From contig JAFMSC010000192.1 of NCBI GenBank assembly GCA_017353825.1, forward strand, positions 1-7,584: a stretch of DNA of 7,584 nucleotides, written 5' to 3'. Positions within the stretch are counted from its first letter, which is position 1. The number at the start of each line of letters is the position of its first letter. A program made the translations under genes and the position numbers. Below the pieces are notes generated by a model. The model saw only the letters and a list, made by a program, of their open reading frames with translations, searched no databases and had not been told where the DNA came from. Shown piece after piece: positions 5,689 to 7,584 of the stretch. This stretch comes from Hyphomicrobiaceae bacterium. GTDB taxonomy: Bacteria > Pseudomonadota > Alphaproteobacteria > Rhizobiales > Hyphomicrobiaceae.

Positions 5689-6969
5689 ATGACCAACAAG
5701 CTCCTTGACGACTGCTTTGGCCACGACAAGAAGCGGCTGCGCCATGGCGAGGCGCTGGCGATCCTGAAGCAGCGCGTCGCGCCCGTCGCCAGCGTGGAGA
5801 AGGTGCCGCTCGCCAGGGCGGCCGGGCGCATTCTGGTCGAGGCGGCCGTGGCGCCGCGCCCGGTGCCCGCCCACACCAACGCCGCGGTCGATGGCTATTC
5901 CTTCGCCGCCGCCGACTATGAAGCAGGCACGGGAACGGAACTGCCCGTGCATGGCCGCGCTGCAGCCGGCCACCGCCTGCAACGCTGCCCGGCGCCGGGC
6001 ACGGCGGCGCGCATCTTCACCGGGGCGGTGATACCTCAGGGGCACGACACCGTGGTCCTGCAGGAGGACGTCGAGGCGCGGGAGGTTGCCGGCCGCGCCG
6101 TGGTGTCGATCCCGGCCGGCATCAAGCGCGGGGCCAACACCAGACGCGCGGGCGAGGATGTCGAGGCGGGGGAGATGCTGCTCCGCCCCGGTGCCGTCTT
6201 GCGCCCTCAAGAGCTTGCCGCTCTCGCCTCGATCGGCACCGCCGAGGTTCCCTGCTACGCGCGCCTCAATGTGGCGATCATGTCGACTGGAGACGAGATT
6301 GTGAGGCCCGGCGCCGCCCTTGCGGAAGGCCAAGTCTACGACGCCAACGCGCCAATGCTCGCTGCCCTTATCGCCAGCGCAGGCGCGCTGCCCGCCGACC
6401 TCGGTGTGCTTCCTGACGATCCCGTCGAAATCCGGCGTCGACTGGCCGAGGCCGCGCAAAGGTTCGATGCGGTGATCCTCTCTGGCGGCGCAAGCCGCGG
6501 CGAGGAGGACCACGTGGTGGCTGCCCTGGACGCGCTCGGCAAGCGCCACCTGTGGCAGCTCGCCATCAAGCCCGGCCGACCAATGTCGTTCGGCCAGATC
6601 GGCGACTGTGTGGCGCTGGGGCTGCCCGGCAACCCGGTGGCGGTGTTCGTCTGCTTCCTGCTCTACGTGTGGCCGCTCCTGCGCCGCATGGGCGGGGCCG
6701 AGTGGCCGGAGCCCAAGCGCTACCGCCTCCCGGCGCTATTCGCGTTCCCTGGCCGCAAGCTGGGCCGGCGCGAGTTCTGGCGTGGCATGCTCAAGCAGAC
6801 GCCGCACGGGCTCGGAGTGGACAAGTTCGCACGCGACGGCTCGGGCCTCATCTCGGGCCTGCGCGCCGCCGACGGACTGATCGACATTCCCGAGGACGTG
6901 GCCGGGGTACAGCCTGGCGAATTGGTGATGTTCATCCCGTTCGCCGAGTACGGCCTCGTCGGGAGCTGA
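5689..6969 (+). CDS. moeA: Molybdopterin molybdotransferase MoeA
   Basis: MoeA inserts molybdate into adenylylated molybdopterin, the last common step of molybdenum cofactor synthesis in the cytoplasm. The 426-residue product has the family length. Visible elements: an N-terminal KLLDDCF-HDKKRLRHGEAL typical of the alphaproteobacterial form; HTNAAVDGYSF at 62-72, with the conserved DGY Asp68; RIFTGAVIPQGHDTVVLQED at 108-127; RRAGEDV at 152-158; STGDEI at 199-204; VYDAN at 216-220; SGGASRGEEDH at 265-275; IKPGRPMSFGQIG at 293-305; GLPGNPVA at 311-318; and a C-terminal domain IV ending near VMFIPFAEYG. The usual SGGVS-GDYD motif reads SGGASRGEEDH, a variation I believe is common in this lineage except for Ala in place of Val. 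The start follows a GC-rich stretch without an obvious Shine-Dalgarno but fits the N-terminal homology. It is divergent from ruvB and followed by a terminator-like palindrome. No other cofactor genes are in view. Confidence 0.97.
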   Translation: MTNKLLDDCFGHDKKRLRHGEALAILKQRVAPVASVEKVPLARAAGRILVEAAVAPRPVPAHTNAAVDGYSFAAADYEAGTGTELPVHGRAAAGHRLQRCPAPGTAARIFTGAVIPQGHDTVVLQEDVEAREVAGRAVVSIPAGIKRGANTRRAGEDVEAGEMLLRPGAVLRPQELAALASIGTAEVPCYARLNVAIMSTGDEIVRPGAALAEGQVYDANAPMLAALIASAGALPADLGVLPDDPVEIRRRLAEAAQRFDAVILSGGASRGEEDHVVAALDALGKRHLWQLAIKPGRPMSFGQIGDCVALGLPGNPVAVFVCFLLYVWPLLRRMGGAEWPEPKRYRLPALFAFPGRKLGRREFWRGMLKQTPHGLGVDKFARDGSGLISGLRAADGLIDIPEDVAGVQPGELVMFIPFAEYGLVGS

Positions 6970-7014
6970 GCATTGCGCGCCGATGCGGGTGGCCCGTGGT
7001 CGAGAAGGCAGGTT

Positions 7015-7045
7015 CGGCTGAGCTAGAGCTCAGCCGGGGACTTTT
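7015..7045 (+). terminator. Intrinsic terminator candidate downstream of moeA
   Basis: CGGCTGAGCT (7015-7024) and AGCTCAGCCG (7027-7036) are perfect 10-bp arms separated by AG, giving at least an 8-bp stem with a six-base loop. After four G/A bases comes CTTTTG (7041-7046), a short T-run. It begins 45 bp after the moeA stop, the expected place for a rho-independent terminator. The T-run is short and displaced by five bases, so efficiency is uncertain. Confidence 0.55.
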
Positions 7046-7539
7046 GTGGAAATGCCGAGATCAGATTTTGTGTGTGCTGCATAGTTATGCCAAGAGCGCA
7101 TATGGGTCATCACGCCCGACAGCTGCGCTTTGATGGAGCCCGCGCAAACCAGGCCTACTTCCGTGCAATCGAGAGCTGCGTTGTCGCAAGCGAGCGCCTC
7201 ACAGGGATCGCGTCGCGTTGGCGCGGCGCAATGCGCGTTTCGCCGCCATCGCCTCGCGATGCGCGGTTGTTGACACGCCTGCGCACGGCATCGATCGGCA
7301 CATCAGTGGCCAGGGACGCTGCTGCAGCCGATGATCAAGCGCGTTGATGGCGGCGCTCGGCGCCTTAGAACCAGAATGGCGGGGCTCATCGGGGAGCGCT
7401 TTGCCTGGCGGGATTAGCGCCGACCCCCTGTCCCATTTGCCGGCGATCCCGACGACGGTGCTGGCCGGTTTGGCTCGGCGGTGGCGCCGTGATATCGAGG
7501 GCGCCGTCAAAGGCTTCGGCGGCCAGGACCGCGCCCCCC
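7046..7539. other. Intergenic stretch between moeA terminator and hisH with no convincing gene
   Basis: About 500 bp in which no open frame looks like a real protein. Short frames on + (7072-7347, and one from 7347 running past the hisH start) and on - (7510 to 7199) are rich in Arg, Ala and Ser, lack recognisable motifs and ribosome binding sites, and fit random open frames in GC-rich DNA. The part near 7046-7110 is visibly less GC-rich than the surrounding genes. An exact TTGACA occurs at 7270-7275 but no -10 follows at a usable distance. It may hold the promoter and leader of the histidine genes, or the relic of a lost gene. Confidence 0.5.
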
Positions 7540-7584
7540 ATGCAACGCGTCGCCATCATCGACTACGGCTCCGGCAACCTGCAC
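7540..7584 (+). CDS. hisH: Imidazole glycerol phosphate synthase glutaminase subunit HisH, first 15 codons (runs off the window)
   Basis: The final 45 bases encode MQRVAIIDYGSGNLH, which matches the characteristic HisH start (V-x-I-I-D-Y-G-S-G-N-L-x). HisH is the class I glutamine amidotransferase subunit that feeds ammonia to HisF, making imidazole glycerol phosphate and AICAR in histidine synthesis. The catalytic Cys, His and Glu lie beyond the window and cannot be checked. AGGA at 7525-7528, 11 nt before the ATG, is a plausible though distant ribosome binding site. In many Alphaproteobacteria hisH sits within a hisB-hisH-hisA-hisF cluster; here the gene before it is moeA, with more than 500 bp between. 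The match is short but distinctive. Confidence 0.85.
   Translation, partial: MQRVAIIDYGSGNLH

Noticed and set aside
7270..7298. A promoter for hisH with a perfect TTGACA at 7270-7275
   Set aside because: Sequences 16 to 18 bp downstream (around GATCGG) do not resemble a -10 box.
7199..7510. A 103-codon minus-strand frame and overlapping + frames (7072-7347 and from 7347), considered as a transposase relic or small protein
   Set aside because: No transposase or other motif is recognisable, no ribosome binding site precedes them, and no terminal inverted repeats or target duplication are seen around the region.

Overview
The window is a GC-rich bacterial chromosomal segment made mostly of housekeeping genes. 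The protein styles of MutS, RuvB, MoeA and the YbgC thioesterase all look alphaproteobacterial, probably Hyphomicrobiales or a close relative. That placement is inferred from remembered family styles, not from a search. I see no phage, plasmid, transposon, CRISPR or defence genes.

Layout from left to right. The 3' part of mutS (+ strand) enters from the left edge and ends at 1685. It converges on a four-gene minus-strand block, read right to left as ruvB (5492 to 4407), a Tat-exported metallophosphoesterase (4214 to 3213), a second paralogous Tat-exported metallophosphoesterase (3216 to 2308) and a YbgC-type acyl-CoA thioesterase (about 2324 to 1833). The last three genes overlap by 4 bp and 17 bp, so they are very likely one transcript. 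The mutS/ybgC convergence holds a GC-rich hairpin and five copies of an 11-bp tandem repeat.

To the right of ruvB, a 196-bp divergent intergenic region separates it from moeA (5689 to 6969, + strand), the molybdopterin molybdotransferase of molybdenum cofactor synthesis. A terminator-like palindrome follows moeA. About 570 bp with no convincing gene come next, and the window ends in the first 15 codons of hisH (+ strand from 7540), the glutaminase subunit of imidazole glycerol phosphate synthase.

How the genes relate: MutS (mismatch repair) and RuvB (Holliday junction branch migration) are DNA-maintenance proteins. YbgC usually begins the tol-pal envelope cluster, which in many Proteobacteria follows ruvCAB. 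Here the expected tolQRAB genes are absent, and a tandem-duplicated pair of exported metallophosphoesterases sits between ruvB and ybgC. The pair, with its upstream twin palindromes and short repeats, is the most unusual part of an otherwise ordinary region. I found no strong evidence for a wholly new system.
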